64,000 nucleotides of DNA from Tetradesmus obliquus (lineage: Eukaryota > Chlorophyta > Chlorophyceae > Sphaeropleales > Scenedesmaceae). The stretch lies in NCBI GenBank assembly GCA_030272155.1, contig CP126198.1:1984001-2048000 (forward strand). The letters are read 5' to 3'. Of this stretch, positions 1 through 12,665 are shown one piece after another. Each line of letters begins with the position of its first letter. Positions within the stretch are counted from its first letter, which is position 1. The notes beneath the pieces were generated by a model. That model made no database searches. It was not told the DNA's origin and saw only the letters and a list, made by a program, of their open reading frames with translations. The translations under genes were made by a program, and so were the position numbers.

Positions 1-584
1 GCTGCACATCATTTGATGATGTAAATAGGACGATTCTAAGCATAGTAAAAGCATAACTGCGCACCTTCAAGCAAGGCTGGTCCAGAAGCCCCTGATGTCA
101 CCATGTATGTGCCTGATTGACCGTGCATGGCACGATGCCACTTGCCAGCACACTCCCTACACATTCCCAACACACACACGCGCATGCACTGCGCAAACCA
201 CACCCAGGACCACCATGTCAACAGCAGGCACACGCTGCAACATGGCATGCAGGAGCCGTGAAGATCTGTCTCGTACCAGCTAACCACAGAGAACCAAATT
301 CACAATGAAATACTCAATGATCAGCCAGTACACTGCCCGTGTCTTACGGACGCAATACCCGACAAGCATGTTTGGGCAGGGCATGACTCATCACGAGTCC
401 GAGTCGTGACGCAGCGCGGTCCCTGCTGCCGCAACTGCTGCAGCAAGGCAGCCTGCAAGCACTGGCGGCCCAGCTCCCACCATGCAGATGTAAAGCAACC
501 CTAGACCAAAGCATGATTCAAAAACTACAGCCATGCTGCTCGCAGCCAAAACTCAAAAAGAAACCTGGCAGTGCATGCATGGCC
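1..584. other. 3' flank of the malic enzyme fusion gene
   Basis: I see no coding region. The fusion gene stops at 585, so its 3' untranslated region must lie here. Near position 20 is the 21-bp word ATGTAAATAGGACGATTCTAA, which recurs at about 37868 in the same orientation and may mark a dispersed repeat. Confidence 0.5.
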
Positions 585-752
585 TTACATGCTGGTCCTC
601 AGCGCTAGGTCAGCCAGGGTGCGCTTGTACTGCACAATGTCTATGTCTGCCAGCCGCGCGACGCCTGTGGCTATTGCCGCCTCCACCACTGCCCCAGCCA
701 CCTCCGGCAGCAGCCGCTCATCAAAGGGCTTGGGGATGATGTAGCTGAAGGG

Positions 753-789
<37 letters not shown>

Positions 790-1518
790 GCGGCAGCAGC
801 AGAAGTGAGGGGGAGGTTATGCTACAGCAGCAGTGACGCAGCAGGAGCAGAGGCTGGTGACTCTGGCAACAAACTGCCGACAAGTAGCATAAGGCAAACA
901 GCAGCAGCCTTCGTCAGAGACCAACACCACAACACAACTAAGGACGTGAGCAGTGCGGCAAATGTGTGAGGCTGAACACAACAGCAGCTTGCACACTCAC
1001 TGCTTGCCGAACACCACTGGCGCGTTGCCGCCCTCGCCCTCCGCTGCTGTGTAGAAGCAGCCTTCCCCATACGACTTGCGCCGCGTGTGGTGCTGCTTGC
1101 CGCTGCCAGTGTGCCGGTGGTGCCCTTTGGGTGGCGACCCGCTCCTGCCTCCTGCTGCTGCTGGGGTGTCTGGTGGTGGATTCTGCTGGCTCGTGCCGCT
1201 GCTGGCTGTGCTGCTAGCTATGCCGCTGCTCTCAGCAGCAGCTGCCGACACATCTGTGCTGAGAGTACTGCTGGTAGTGCTGCCGTTTGCCGCAGCACCA
1301 GCTTGCTGCTCACTCTGCTGCTGCTGCTGCTGCTGTGGTGCTGCACCTGCTGCTGCTGTTGCTGCTGCTGCTGCTGTGGCGAGCTGGATGAGGTCTCCTG
1401 CTGATGGCGAGCGGCGCTTCATGACTGGCCGCTTTGCTAGTGCGGCGATGGCGTAGGTGGCTGCTCGCTTCATCTCCTCATTCACGGCACTGAGGGGCAG
1501 GGCATGTATGCACAGCAG

Positions 1519-1566
<48 letters not shown>

Positions 1567-2287
1567 CTGAGTCAGCAGGTGCAAGTCCAACAGGTGCAAG
1601 TAACATTGAGCTGAGTATGCCTTACGAGGCTGCTTGCTTCATCTCCTCGTTGACAGCGCTGAGGGGACAGAGCATGTATGCACAGCAGCACGCGCAGCAG
1701 CTAGCTGAGTCAGCAGGCACGGATTATGTGACATCTAAGGAGCATCAAGTGCGTAACAAACGACAACAAGCGGCAAATGACAAACAGCAAAAAATACCAG
1801 CCCCACCACTCACCGCGCCCTGCAGTCCAGCGCTCCCTTGAAGATGTAAGGGAAGGCGCACACATTGTTAAACCCAAACTACAACACACCAGCAGCAGCA
1901 CATACAACCGGGTCTTCAGACAAACATGAACTCACCGCGCCCTGCAGTCCAGCGCTCCCCTGAAGATGTAAGGGAAGGCACACACGTTGTTGATCTGGTT
2001 GGGGAAGTCGCTGCGCCCCGTGGCCATAATCACATCCGGCCGCGTGGCTGCTGCTATCTCAGGATCTATCTCAGGGATAGGGTTGGCGCAGGCAAACACC
2101 AGCGGGTCACGCGCCATGGACAGCAGCATCTCTGGCGTGAGCAGGTTGCCAGCCTGGCGGCAGCAGCAGCAGCAGCAGAAGCAGCAGCGGCAGGGTGGGC
2201 AGGTGTCATGAATGTAAAGCACAGGCAAAAGACTGGGCGGGTCTCGTGCCATAGATAGTAGCATCTCCGGCGTGATCAGGTTGCCGG

Positions 2288-2327
<40 letters not shown>

Positions 2328-2564
2328 GGAACAGGTGTCATGAGTACAAAGCGCAGGCAAAGACCAGCGGGTCTCGCGCCATGGACAGCAGCATGTCCGG
2401 CGTGAGCAGGTTGACGGCCTGGCAGAAGCAGCAGCAGCAGCAGCCGCGGCGGTGCGGCAGCGAGGACAGGTGTCATGAGGATGGAGCGCAGGCGAAGACC
2501 AGCGGATGACGTACCATGTACAGCAGCATCTTAGGAGTGAGCAGGTTGCCGGCCTGGCAGCAGC

Positions 2565-2598
<34 letters not shown>

Positions 2599-3999
2599 GG
2601 GACAGGTGTCATGAGTACAAAGCGCAGGCATTGCGCAAACACCAGCGAGTCATGCGCCATAGACAGCAGTATCTCTAACGTGAGCAGGTTGCCGGCCTGG
2701 CAGCAGCAGCAGCAGCAGCAGCAGCGGCAGTGAGGAAGGGTGACAGGGGTTGTATAGTCCTGCAGCCCATCAATCTGCTCTGCTGAGTCCAGCCTGCACC
2801 CTGCCCAGCCGCAAGGGCGCACTGTGGCAGTTCAAACAAGTTCAAGCACGCTTTCAAATAAAGTTCACGCTGGACTTCACACCCCAGCTCACCGAGAGCC
2901 CCAGGAACACGTCTGCTCCTGCCACTGCCTCCTTGAGTGTGCGCAGCGGCGTGTCAACTGCCACCTCGCTGAGGTAGTTGTCCGGCTCACTCAGGTCCTC
3001 GCGCCCCGTGTACACCACTCCCTGAAAGCAGCAGGCAGGCAGGCAGGCACGTGTACATACGCGTTGTCGATTGAAGATGGCAGCATATGTGTGCATTTGG
3101 AGCTGCCAACACAGCCTGAGCGCTTAGTGCATGCACTCAATTTGTCTGCACAGCACTTGACTGTCGCTTCCATAGACACGAACATGCACGTCAATACACC
3201 AACAGCTCACTGATTGGCGAACCCTGCGTCACAACCCCGCACCCTGCAACTGCACGCAAATCCTGGCCCACAACTACACCCACATCAACGTCAACCCACA
3301 GCGATCAGGTGCTGCTGCTGCACCCCCAGGCTCACAAAGCACCAAGCGCAGGTTCAACAAACATGAATTCCAACCCTGGACCGTGCAACCCTGAAACCAG
3401 GTAACCGGTTACAACACAGCAGCAGCGCTCACCTTGACATCCACCGCGATCAGGTTCTGCTGCTGCACCCCCAGGCTCACAAAGTACTTGGCGCACGTGA
3501 AGCCGGCAGCGCCGCAGCCACACACCACCACCCGGATGGAGGAGATGTCCTTGCCTGCAAGCAGCGGGTTACAATAAGTCGCAGCTTTGTAAGTGGTAGC
3601 GGGTTGCAGCTTGTCAGCGGTAGCAAATCAATCAAGCACAGCAGTGCGCCATGTGCGCAGCCATGTTTGTGTGGGGCAAGGGCCAACATGATAGCAACAC
3701 CTTGAGAATTGACATGAGCGCAGCCGCACTTGAACCTCACCGTGCACATGCATGGCAGGTGAACGCCTGTACACGCACACATTTCTGCAGCATGTGTGAT
3801 ACGCACTGATGCTCTCCCGCGCGTTATTCAGTCCTATTCCAGATATGATGGCGGTGCCGTGCACAACATGCATGGCAGGCGCATGCCCTTGCACATGCTC
3901 CTTGCACTTTTGACACAGTGTTTCAACATATCACATGCAATGCATGCAAACTGCCCGCTTACCAATGATCTCCAGCGCGTTGATCAGCCCCGCTCCTGC

Positions 4000-4038
<39 letters not shown>

Positions 4039-7000
4039 AATGCTCATGCGGCGCTGCGCCTCGCGCTCCACATAGAAGCACTCCGGCGCCTGCACATGGC
4101 GACAGCGTGATGTACACATGATGTTATTGTGCTGTCAACACGGGGATGCTCATGCGGCGCTGCGCCTCGCGCTCCACGTAGAAGCACTCCGGCGCCTGCG
4201 CAAGGTGGCAGAGTGATGTACACATAGTGTTATCGTGCTGTTAACATGATGCCCAGCAGATGTTGGTGAGGCTGACAAAGCTCTTAAGGCAGCCGCTGCA
4301 GTTGGCTGCAGCTGGCATGCAAGCCTGCGAGAGGCTGTCATCAACGCAATGAGCTGGGGTGAATGAAAGATGATCGTCGCACTTCCACCTACCTCCTGAC
4401 CAGGGCTATTGCACATTATACATCCCAACCACGGCCCCAGAAGCATGTACTGTATATACAATCATGTATCAAGCTTACAGCCGCACCTTGATGTCCTCCA
4501 GGTTGACCCCTCCAAAGGTAGGCTCCAGCGCCACCAGCAGATCCACCAGCTTGACAGGCTACCCCACCCAGCAGCGTCTTCAACACCACAAGCACACCCT
4601 TGAAGTTGCCCTCAAGGCTGACGCACCCCAAGGGCCGCATGCACATGCACGTGCCATCCCAGCTTTTCATAAGTGCACCAGCTTTCCAACTGTGCAGTTA
4701 CGCCTAAGCCCCCGGCCGAAGTCAGCCAAAGCGCACCGTAATATCCTCCAGGTTCACCCCTCCAAAGGCGGGCTCCAGAACCACCAGCAGATCCACCAGC
4801 TTGACATGCTACCCCGCCCATCAGCGTGTTTAACCACACCACAAGCACACCCTTAATGTCGCCCTCAAGGTTGACGGACCTCAAGGGCCGCATGCACATG
4901 CATGTGCCACCCCTGCTGTTGAGAAAACCGCAAGCGCTTCGACTGTGCAGTTACCTCCTGACCCCTGGCCTGAAGCCAGCCGCAGCGCACCTTGATATCC
5001 TCCAGGTTGACCCCTCCAAACGTCGGCTCCAGTGCCACCAGCAGATCCACCAGCTTGACAGGGTCGTCACAGTTGACCTGCAGCACACATGCAGCCAGGC
5101 CGCAAGAACCTGTAATACATTGAGGCAAAGCTGCTCAACACAGCTGTTCAAAGACAAGATGCAGGTGTTGAGGAAGGGTGTCAAGCCCTTGACAATCTCG
5201 TCATACCTGCAGGATGTGTGTGCAGAGGTCAAGTTTTGGAACAGGGTGTCAGAAATGACCAGTGCCACCAGCAGATCCACCAGCTTGACAGGGTCGTCGC
5301 AGTTGACCTGCAGCACACATGCAGCCAGGCCGCAAAACCTGTGATACACAGCAATGCTGCTCAACACAGCTATATCTGATCCGGATTCTGCTCCACCAGC
5401 TTGACCGGGTCGTCGCAGTTGACCTGCAGTCACATGGCCAACACAGCGACACACAGCTGGTTACTTGGGTCTATTGCCTAACACCTCCCTGTGACACACC
5501 AGCCATCTCTGCAAGTCAGCAAGCAGGCAGGCAAGCAGGAGGAATGCTATCGCATGCAGCGCCACCAGCAAATCCACCAGCTTGACAGGGTCGTCGCAGT
5601 TGACCTGGCATTGCGCAGCAGCAAATCAAGCGCAGCAGCAAAACATTGACCTCGTGGTTGTGAGGGCGTGACCTGTACATGCGCGTAGGCACCTGTCGAG
5701 GTATGGCTGCAGCACACTGCACATGTTGCATGCAGGAAATGGCATGCAAAACGCATGCGCCCTCTTCCAGGAAACGAACCCATCAACATGTCCCGGTCAG
5801 CGGCGTAGCATCGGCTCACCTCCAAATCAAACGCGTCCAGGTCTGCAAACTTCTTGAACAGCACCGCCTTGCCCTCCATCACAGGCTTGGCCGCCAGCGC
5901 CCCAATGTTGCCCAGCCCCAGCACCGCGGTGCCATTCGTGATGACACCGACCAGATGTCCCTGTGCAGAGCGGCAGCAAGAGACACAGAGACACAGAGAG
6001 ACAGAGAGACAGAGAGAAAGTTCAGTTTGATCAGCAGAAGCACCACGGTGTTGTTGGTGGTAACACCCACCAGGTGGCCTTAAGAAAGGGATGAAGATTG
6101 TGTGAAAAAAGCACACTGTGTTGCAGAGGCCCAGCAGAGGCGCTGAGAGAAGAACGTGTATGCGCCATTGGGATATGGACAGCAGATGGGCAGCAGATCA
6201 GCTGCACAGGACGTTCCAGCAGTCAACTTGCCGCGTTGTGATGCTGTCACGCAGCGTGCACAGCACAGCATCTGCTAGTACTAACAGCACACAGCACGAT
6301 GCACCCCACTCGAAGTTATGTTGAACACCAGCTTCCCGCCTTACCTTGGCCGTGTACTCATATGCGAACTTCTCGTTCTGCTGGATCGACAGGCACGGCT
6401 CAGCAACACCTGCAGCAGCAGCAGGTGCAGTAGCGGTGGTCATTCTGCTGCACTGCCCAACACAAGCCAGCTGGCATGCCAAGCAAGGGAACTAGCAAAT
6501 GCCAGCTTGCACGATTGGGTGCAAGTCGCCCCATCACCCCGCTGCCATACAAGCCCTACATGACGCTTCACCCAGGGAGTAGGTGACGCTGAGGCCTTTA
6601 TGCAAGTGAGCCCATGCAGCTCGTCCATCTATCAAAACCCAACCTAAGCAACCCGTAAAAACCCCAAACCGCCCTCACCCCGGGTTTAGGCCACGCTGAG
6701 GTCCTCCTTGGTGCCCATCAGCTCGCATGTGCACGGTGCATTGTGCTGTTGCAGCCCGCTTATCAAAACCTCAGTCACCGGTCACCCTAGGACTCTTATG
6801 GTAGGCCACGCTGACTCTGCAAGTGTGGTGCCGTTGGCAGTGTGCAGATTTCACACCACCAGCCACACCCAAACAAGACATATATGCATAAATGCAAGAT
6901 GAATATACTGTGCCTCACCCGGGGAGTAGGCCACGCTGAGGTCTTCCTTGGTGCCCATCAGCTTGGTGGGGACCACCTCCAGCTTGCCCGTGCTGTGGCA

Positions 7001-9273
7001 GCAGCAGCAGCAGCAGCAGCGCAGTGTTGTCAGTGGAGAGTCAGAGTCAAAGCGGCGCAGCCATCGCTAGTTATCAAGACCCACTGCACAGCGCTGGCAG
7101 CGAGATGAACGCAGCACAACACAGCGCCATGTTCTCCTCACTGCCCAATCATGTGGTACTTGAATGCCCACTGAACATCACAGAAGAGCAGCGCAGCACA
7201 GCACACCACAGCACACCACAGCGCCATGTTTTCCTCACCGGCCGGTATTTCAGCGCCCACCAAACAGCACAGCACAGCGCAGCACCCCAAAGCAAAGCAC
7301 ACCACAGCACACACCAGCACAGCACAGCACAATGCCAAACCGCAAACGCTCTCCTCACCGCCCGATCTTGTGGTACTTGAGCGCCCACTGGCGTGTGAGC
7401 CGCTTGCGGAAGGCCGCCCAGTCCCTGCTGGACAGCCGCATGCCCGCCTCACTCTGGCGCAGCGCATGTGTACAAACCCACCCTGCCTTCGGAACTGGAG
7501 CGCCCGCCAAATAGCAAAGCAGAGCAATACGGCACACACACCACAGCGCACCACAGCGCCATACTTCCCTCTCCGCCCAATCTTACGGTACTTGAGCGCC
7601 CACACAACAGCAAATCACACCGCAGCAACACAGCACAGGGATAGCAGAACAGCACAGCGAAGCCAGCACAGCGCAACACATCACATCACAGCAAAACAGC
7701 ACAGCACAGCACAGCACGGCCCATTGTCTTGCAACCACAAACGTACTCCTCACCGCCCAATTTTGTGGTACTTCAGTGCCCACTGGCGTGTGAGCCGCTT
7801 GCGGAAGGCCGCCCAGTCCCTGCTGGACAGCCGCATGCCCGCCTCGCTCTGGCGCGCTTGGCCAGCTAGAATGGCCTGCAGCCGGTCCTCCGTCTGCTGG
7901 AAGCGCTCCAGCTGTGGCCCACAAGACAGCAGTGATATAGTAGTGAGTGAGTGAGTGAGTGAGTGAGTTAGTGAGTTAGTGAGTGAGTGAGTGAGTGAGT
8001 GACCAGCCAGGATGGCCTGCAGGCGGTCCTCAGTCTGCTGGAAGCGCTCCAGCTGCAGCGCAAAACACTGCAGCACAAAACACAGCAACTCAAGACTGAG
8101 GAAGTGAATAAGTGAATTCTGGGTAGCATATGGCCTGCAGCCAGTCCTCTTTCTGCTGAAAGTTGGCAGAAACCTGACTGCTGCAGGCTGCTGTGGATGC
8201 TATAGACTCTTAGGACAGCTTGGAGAACTGCGCACCATGATGCGCCCCAGGCGCTGCACAATGGCTGTTGCCACTGGGTGTTGGTGGTACACCAGTGGAT
8301 GGAAGTCCCCGATGAACAAGCGCCATGTTCAAAGGTTTTTGGTGCCTGGAAAACTTTGGAAACCCCAACAATGCCCTTTAATTTACTGATCAACCAAATA
8401 TAAATAACACGACCTATAGATTGTATGTTTTACGCAGCATGTGCGCACCATGATGCGCCCCAAGCGCTGCACGATGGCTGTTGCTCCAGGATGTTGGTGG
8501 TATACCAGTGGATGGAAGTCGCCAATGAACAGCCGCAGCAGCCGCGCGTCTTCGCTGGTGACGGCTACTGCCGTGGTGAAGGTGTTGCTCTGCTCGCCGT
8601 CGTCCTGCTTGATGTCGCTGAACAGCGCAGCCTCACCCTGCAAGCACAACAGATGCAGACGATGTGTCAGGTTTGGAGGAATTGCGGCACTCTTCGTTGG
8701 TGTATGTGGAGCATTGGCTGGTGTGACAAGCTTTGCATGTAAAAGGACCTGATTGTCAGCAGTGTCACCGGTGTCGCCAGCACCACCATAGGCAGCTAGT
8801 GACCAGCCACTCACCACGAAGCTGCCCTCTGGCAGTGTGCCCAGGTTGATGCCATGCCTCCAGTGACCACTAGTTGTCACCAAGTGTCACTACTCATCAC
8901 TGTTGACCACTGTTGCTCCCCACTCACCACTCAGCTGCCCTCGGGCAGTGTGCCCAGCTCGACACTGCAGCGTCACCAGTAACTAGTGTAACCAGTGCCC
9001 CCAACGTCACCAGCGCCACTTCTTCCAACTAGTGCCCCCCCCCCCCACACACACACACTCACCACAAAGCTGCCCTCAGGCAGTGTGCCCAGGTTGATGC
9101 CGCCGCGCTGCAGCTGCACCTCACCCTCCATCAGGAAGAAGAAGTGGTCGCACTGCAGCAGCAGAGCAAAAACAGTGATGTTAGACTGTTGGAGGATGAT
9201 TGATTAAAATTAATCAAGCTGCACCTCGCCCTCCATCAGGAAGAAAAAGTGGTCGCACTGCGGGGCAGTACAC

Positions 9274-9370
<97 letters not shown>

Positions 9371-9471
9371 AACAACAGACATTAAGAGTCAGACTGGCTA
9401 CCTGTGAATGCCTAAGCTGCACCCCGCCCTCCATCAGGAAGAAGAAGTGGTCGCACTGCGGGGCAGTACAC

Positions 9472-9507
<36 letters not shown>

Positions 9508-10184
9508 GCAGCAAAATAACAGAGATTGAGAGTCAGACAAACTACATGTAAATGCCTAAGCTGCACCTTGCCCTCCATCAGGAAGAAGAAGTGGTCGCAC
9601 TGCAGCATGCAGGACAGAACACGTAATAAAACATGTCTGGTTGGTTGCTTAAAGCTGTGCAAGCTGCACCTCGCTTATGCAGTACAGGCCGCCACAATCA
9701 CAGCTAACAATTGCAACACACAGCAAGCAGGCGCAGCTGAGGTGAGTGCGTGCTGTTTGCAAGTAGGCGCCACGGCAGGAAGCCAAGTAACGTAAGCTAT
9801 GGTGTGTACAACAGCCGCTGCGGCCGCCGCCGCCGCCGCCGCAGCAGCAGCAGCAGCAGCAGCAGTGCTGCCCCACCTTGTCATTTTCCTGGATGAGCAG
9901 CTGCCCCTGGCTGGCCGCCACGTCACTGCCCAGCAGCAGCAGCACCTCACGCTCAGCAGGCGACAGCGCGCGCAGCGCGGGAGCCTGCAGGAGGGACACA
10001 CGACACCACGGCAGGCAGGCAGGCAGACAAAGAAGCTTGAAAAAAGCAGGTCAAGCAAGGTCTTCAGCCCCCTTCCCTGTGTCATCAATCACACAGCCAC
10101 CCAAGCAGGCAGAAACAGCTAGCTCCAATGGAAGCCACGGCAGGCTGGGCATTTGCAGGCAACAGGAAAGGTGGCAGTGCGCGC

Positions 10185-10217
<33 letters not shown>

Positions 10218-10283
10218 GCACCTCACGCTCAGCAGGCGACAGCGCGCGCAGCGCCGGAGCCTGCAGGAGGCACGCCACACCAC

Positions 10284-10372
<89 letters not shown>

Positions 10373-11302
10373 AGAGATATGTTGGGCAGGGTAGCTGGCC
10401 TACACCAGCTACAAGGCTAACCACGCAGGCCGGCAGCCAGGCAGCAGGTCGAGCAAGGTCGAGCAAGGTCTTCAGTCCCGGAGCCTGCATGCAGCACGCC
10501 ACGTCAAGGCAGGCATAAATATAGGGCAAGCCAGGTCAGCAGCCCTTGTTAAGCATGAAGAACGATGCAGGCAGGTAGCCCAGCCAGGCAGAAAGCGCAG
10601 GACAAAGCACATGCAAGATACAGCAAAGGCCAGCTGCGAAGCAGGCAGCGAATGGGAGGTGGCTGTGTGCATGCACAAGCCAGCCGCACCTGCTTGTGCT
10701 GCGCGAACTTGTGTGGGTTGACGAAGATGGGGATGACGTCATATTCGTCCATATGGTGCGGAACTCCTCAAAAGGCAACACAAACCATGAAGGCAAGCAT
10801 GCTACCAGGCAGGAAATCGGGCCACCAGGCAGGCAGGCAGGGGGGGCAAAAGGCAATTGCCGCTCCTAGCAAAGCAACGGCTGGTTAGGCGACTTTAAGG
10901 CCGCATAACGCCAGCTGGCGCACCTGCTTGTGCTGCGCGAACTTGTGTGGGTTGACGAAGATGGGGATGACGTCATATTCGTCCATGATGGTGCGGAACT
11001 CCTCAAAAGGCAACACAAACCATGAAGGCAAGCATGCTACCAGGCAGGAAATTGGGCCACCAGGCAGGCAGGCAGGGGGGGCAAAAGGCAATTGCCGCTC
11101 CTAGCAAAGCAACGGCTGGTTAGGCGACTTTAAGGCCGCATAACGCCAGCTGGCGCACCTGCTTGTGCTGCGCGAACTTGTGCGGGTTGACGAAGATGGG
11201 GATGACGTCATATTCGTCCATGATGGTGCGGAACTCCTGGAAGGACAGCAGCAGCAGCCGCGGGTCGTTGCAGCCGCCACCCTCCTCGGGAAACACCTCC
11301 TG

Positions 11303-11352
<50 letters not shown>

Positions 11353-12633
11353 GCAGCAGCAGCAGCAGCGGCGGCAGCAGCATGTCAAACGTGTAACTAG
11401 ATCTGGCTTTTGACCACCCCTAGCAGTGCATAGAACTACTGTGATGGCTTGGCCGCCAGGTACCTTGTGTGGTTGGGCTATGTACAAGCATTGTGCATGC
11501 GCCAGCGGAGGAAGCATGCTGCAAGTCGCCAACCAGCCCCATCACACATCATGCTGCCTGGTGTGCTTCATGAAATTACCAACATCAAGCTGTGGTATAC
11601 CACACTGACTGCAAGATGTTTGCTGTGATGCCAGGCATGAAAAGTGTTCAACTGCACCTCATCCACGTAGACCTTGATCTCCTTGTATGTGGTGCGGTTC
11701 ACATCCTGCAGCAGCCGCTCAAAGTCCTGCAAGCAGCAGCAAGCAGCACGGCGGCCAGCACATTGCTGCAGTTGCACACAGTCCTGCCAGCAGGCACACT
11801 GACAAGCAGCAAGCAGCAAGAGGCCAGGCGCGTAGGCAGAATGCTGATGCTAGAGAGCGGTCAGCAAGCACGCAACCAAAAGGCGGTTCACATCCTGCAA
11901 CAGCCGCTCAAAGTCCTGCAGGCCAGCGCAAAGCCACAAGCAGCAAGCAGCAAAGCCAGGGCTGTTTGAGGGACATTGATGCTGAAGGCATTCGGCAAGC
12001 ACAAACACACAGGAAAGTGGTTCACATCTTGCAGCAGCGGCTCAAAGTCCTGCAAGCCAGGGCAAAGCCAACAAGCAGCAAGCAGCAAAGCCAAATCTGT
12101 TTGAGAAATGCTGATGAAAAACGCATTCGGCAAGCACACACGCAGGAAAGTAGGATATATCCTGCAGCAGCCGCTCAGAGTCCTGCAAGCCAGTGCACAG
12201 CCAACAAGCAGCAAGCAGCAAGCGGTAAGGCCAGGCGTGTTGGCGGGATGCTACAGGACATCATTGCAAGCATGCACGCAGCATGGCAGGCAGCAACTCC
12301 GCAAGCAACACCACCACACAAGTCCTGCTCATTAGCGCGTCAAGCACACAGCCACCAGCTGCTGGCGTGCTATAACTGCGTACATAACAGTTCAATCGGT
12401 ACCACCAGCAGCAGCAGCAGCGCACCTCCTTGTCCAGGAAGCCGTCCCTGTCCCGATCATACATGCGGAACCAGAAGCTCAGGATGTCATCTTTGTCACC
12501 CCGGTACAGCGTGCTCAGCGCGCATGCAAACTGGCTAAAAGAGATCCAGCCGCGGCTGCTGTCATCCATTGCTGCATACATGGCCTGCAGCAGGCGGGTG
12601 TCGCTGGTGCAGAAGGCTGCAGGACCGCAACAT

Positions 12634-12665
<32 letters not shown>

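Larger units (their letters stand above)
585..7820 (-). other. Malic enzyme domain of the fusion protein (bacterial MaeB-like short type)
   Basis: Reading starts at [19 protein letters not shown] and runs to [15 protein letters not shown] and the stop. Visible family motifs are [15 protein letters not shown] (catalytic Tyr), [39 protein letters not shown] (catalytic Lys), [19 protein letters not shown] (metal-binding Glu/Asp), [14 protein letters not shown] (metal Asp), [10 protein letters not shown] (Rossmann loop), ANPIPEI and [14 protein letters not shown]. The order matches bacterial MaeB without its phosphotransacetylase-like tail, rather than the longer plant NADP-malic enzymes. Between INEEMK-type sequence and YIIPKPFD sits a low-complexity insertion of about 130 residues (Gln run, Ser/Ala/Gly) that contains RRKS. 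NAD versus NADP preference cannot be read with confidence. Confidence 0.9.
7754..9984 (-). other. Cyclic-nucleotide-binding-like domain of the fusion protein
   Basis: Exons 9984-9877, 9152-9063, 8637-8449 and the start of 7911-7754 encode a CNB beta-roll. It opens with [16 protein letters not shown] and continues through [33 protein letters not shown] and a C-terminal helix [15 protein letters not shown]. The Gly-Glu of the phosphate-binding cassette is kept (GEAAL). The Arg that contacts the cyclic phosphate in PKA/CAP-type domains is not obvious: the cassette has an insertion rich in Asp, Gln and Thr and then TFTTAVAV. The domain may therefore bind another ligand or only transmit conformational change. 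Confidence 0.7.

Noticed and set aside
1932-2822. 296-codon open frame as one exon
   Set aside because: Only its end (1936-2153) is exon. The rest is the CAG-separated array of exon-edge copies, which translates into repeats because the unit happens to stay open.
9200-9662. Long poly-Gln and poly-Ala open frames
   Set aside because: They are the CAG run in the intron between exons 7 and 8 of the fusion gene, read in different frames. The real protein skips this stretch.
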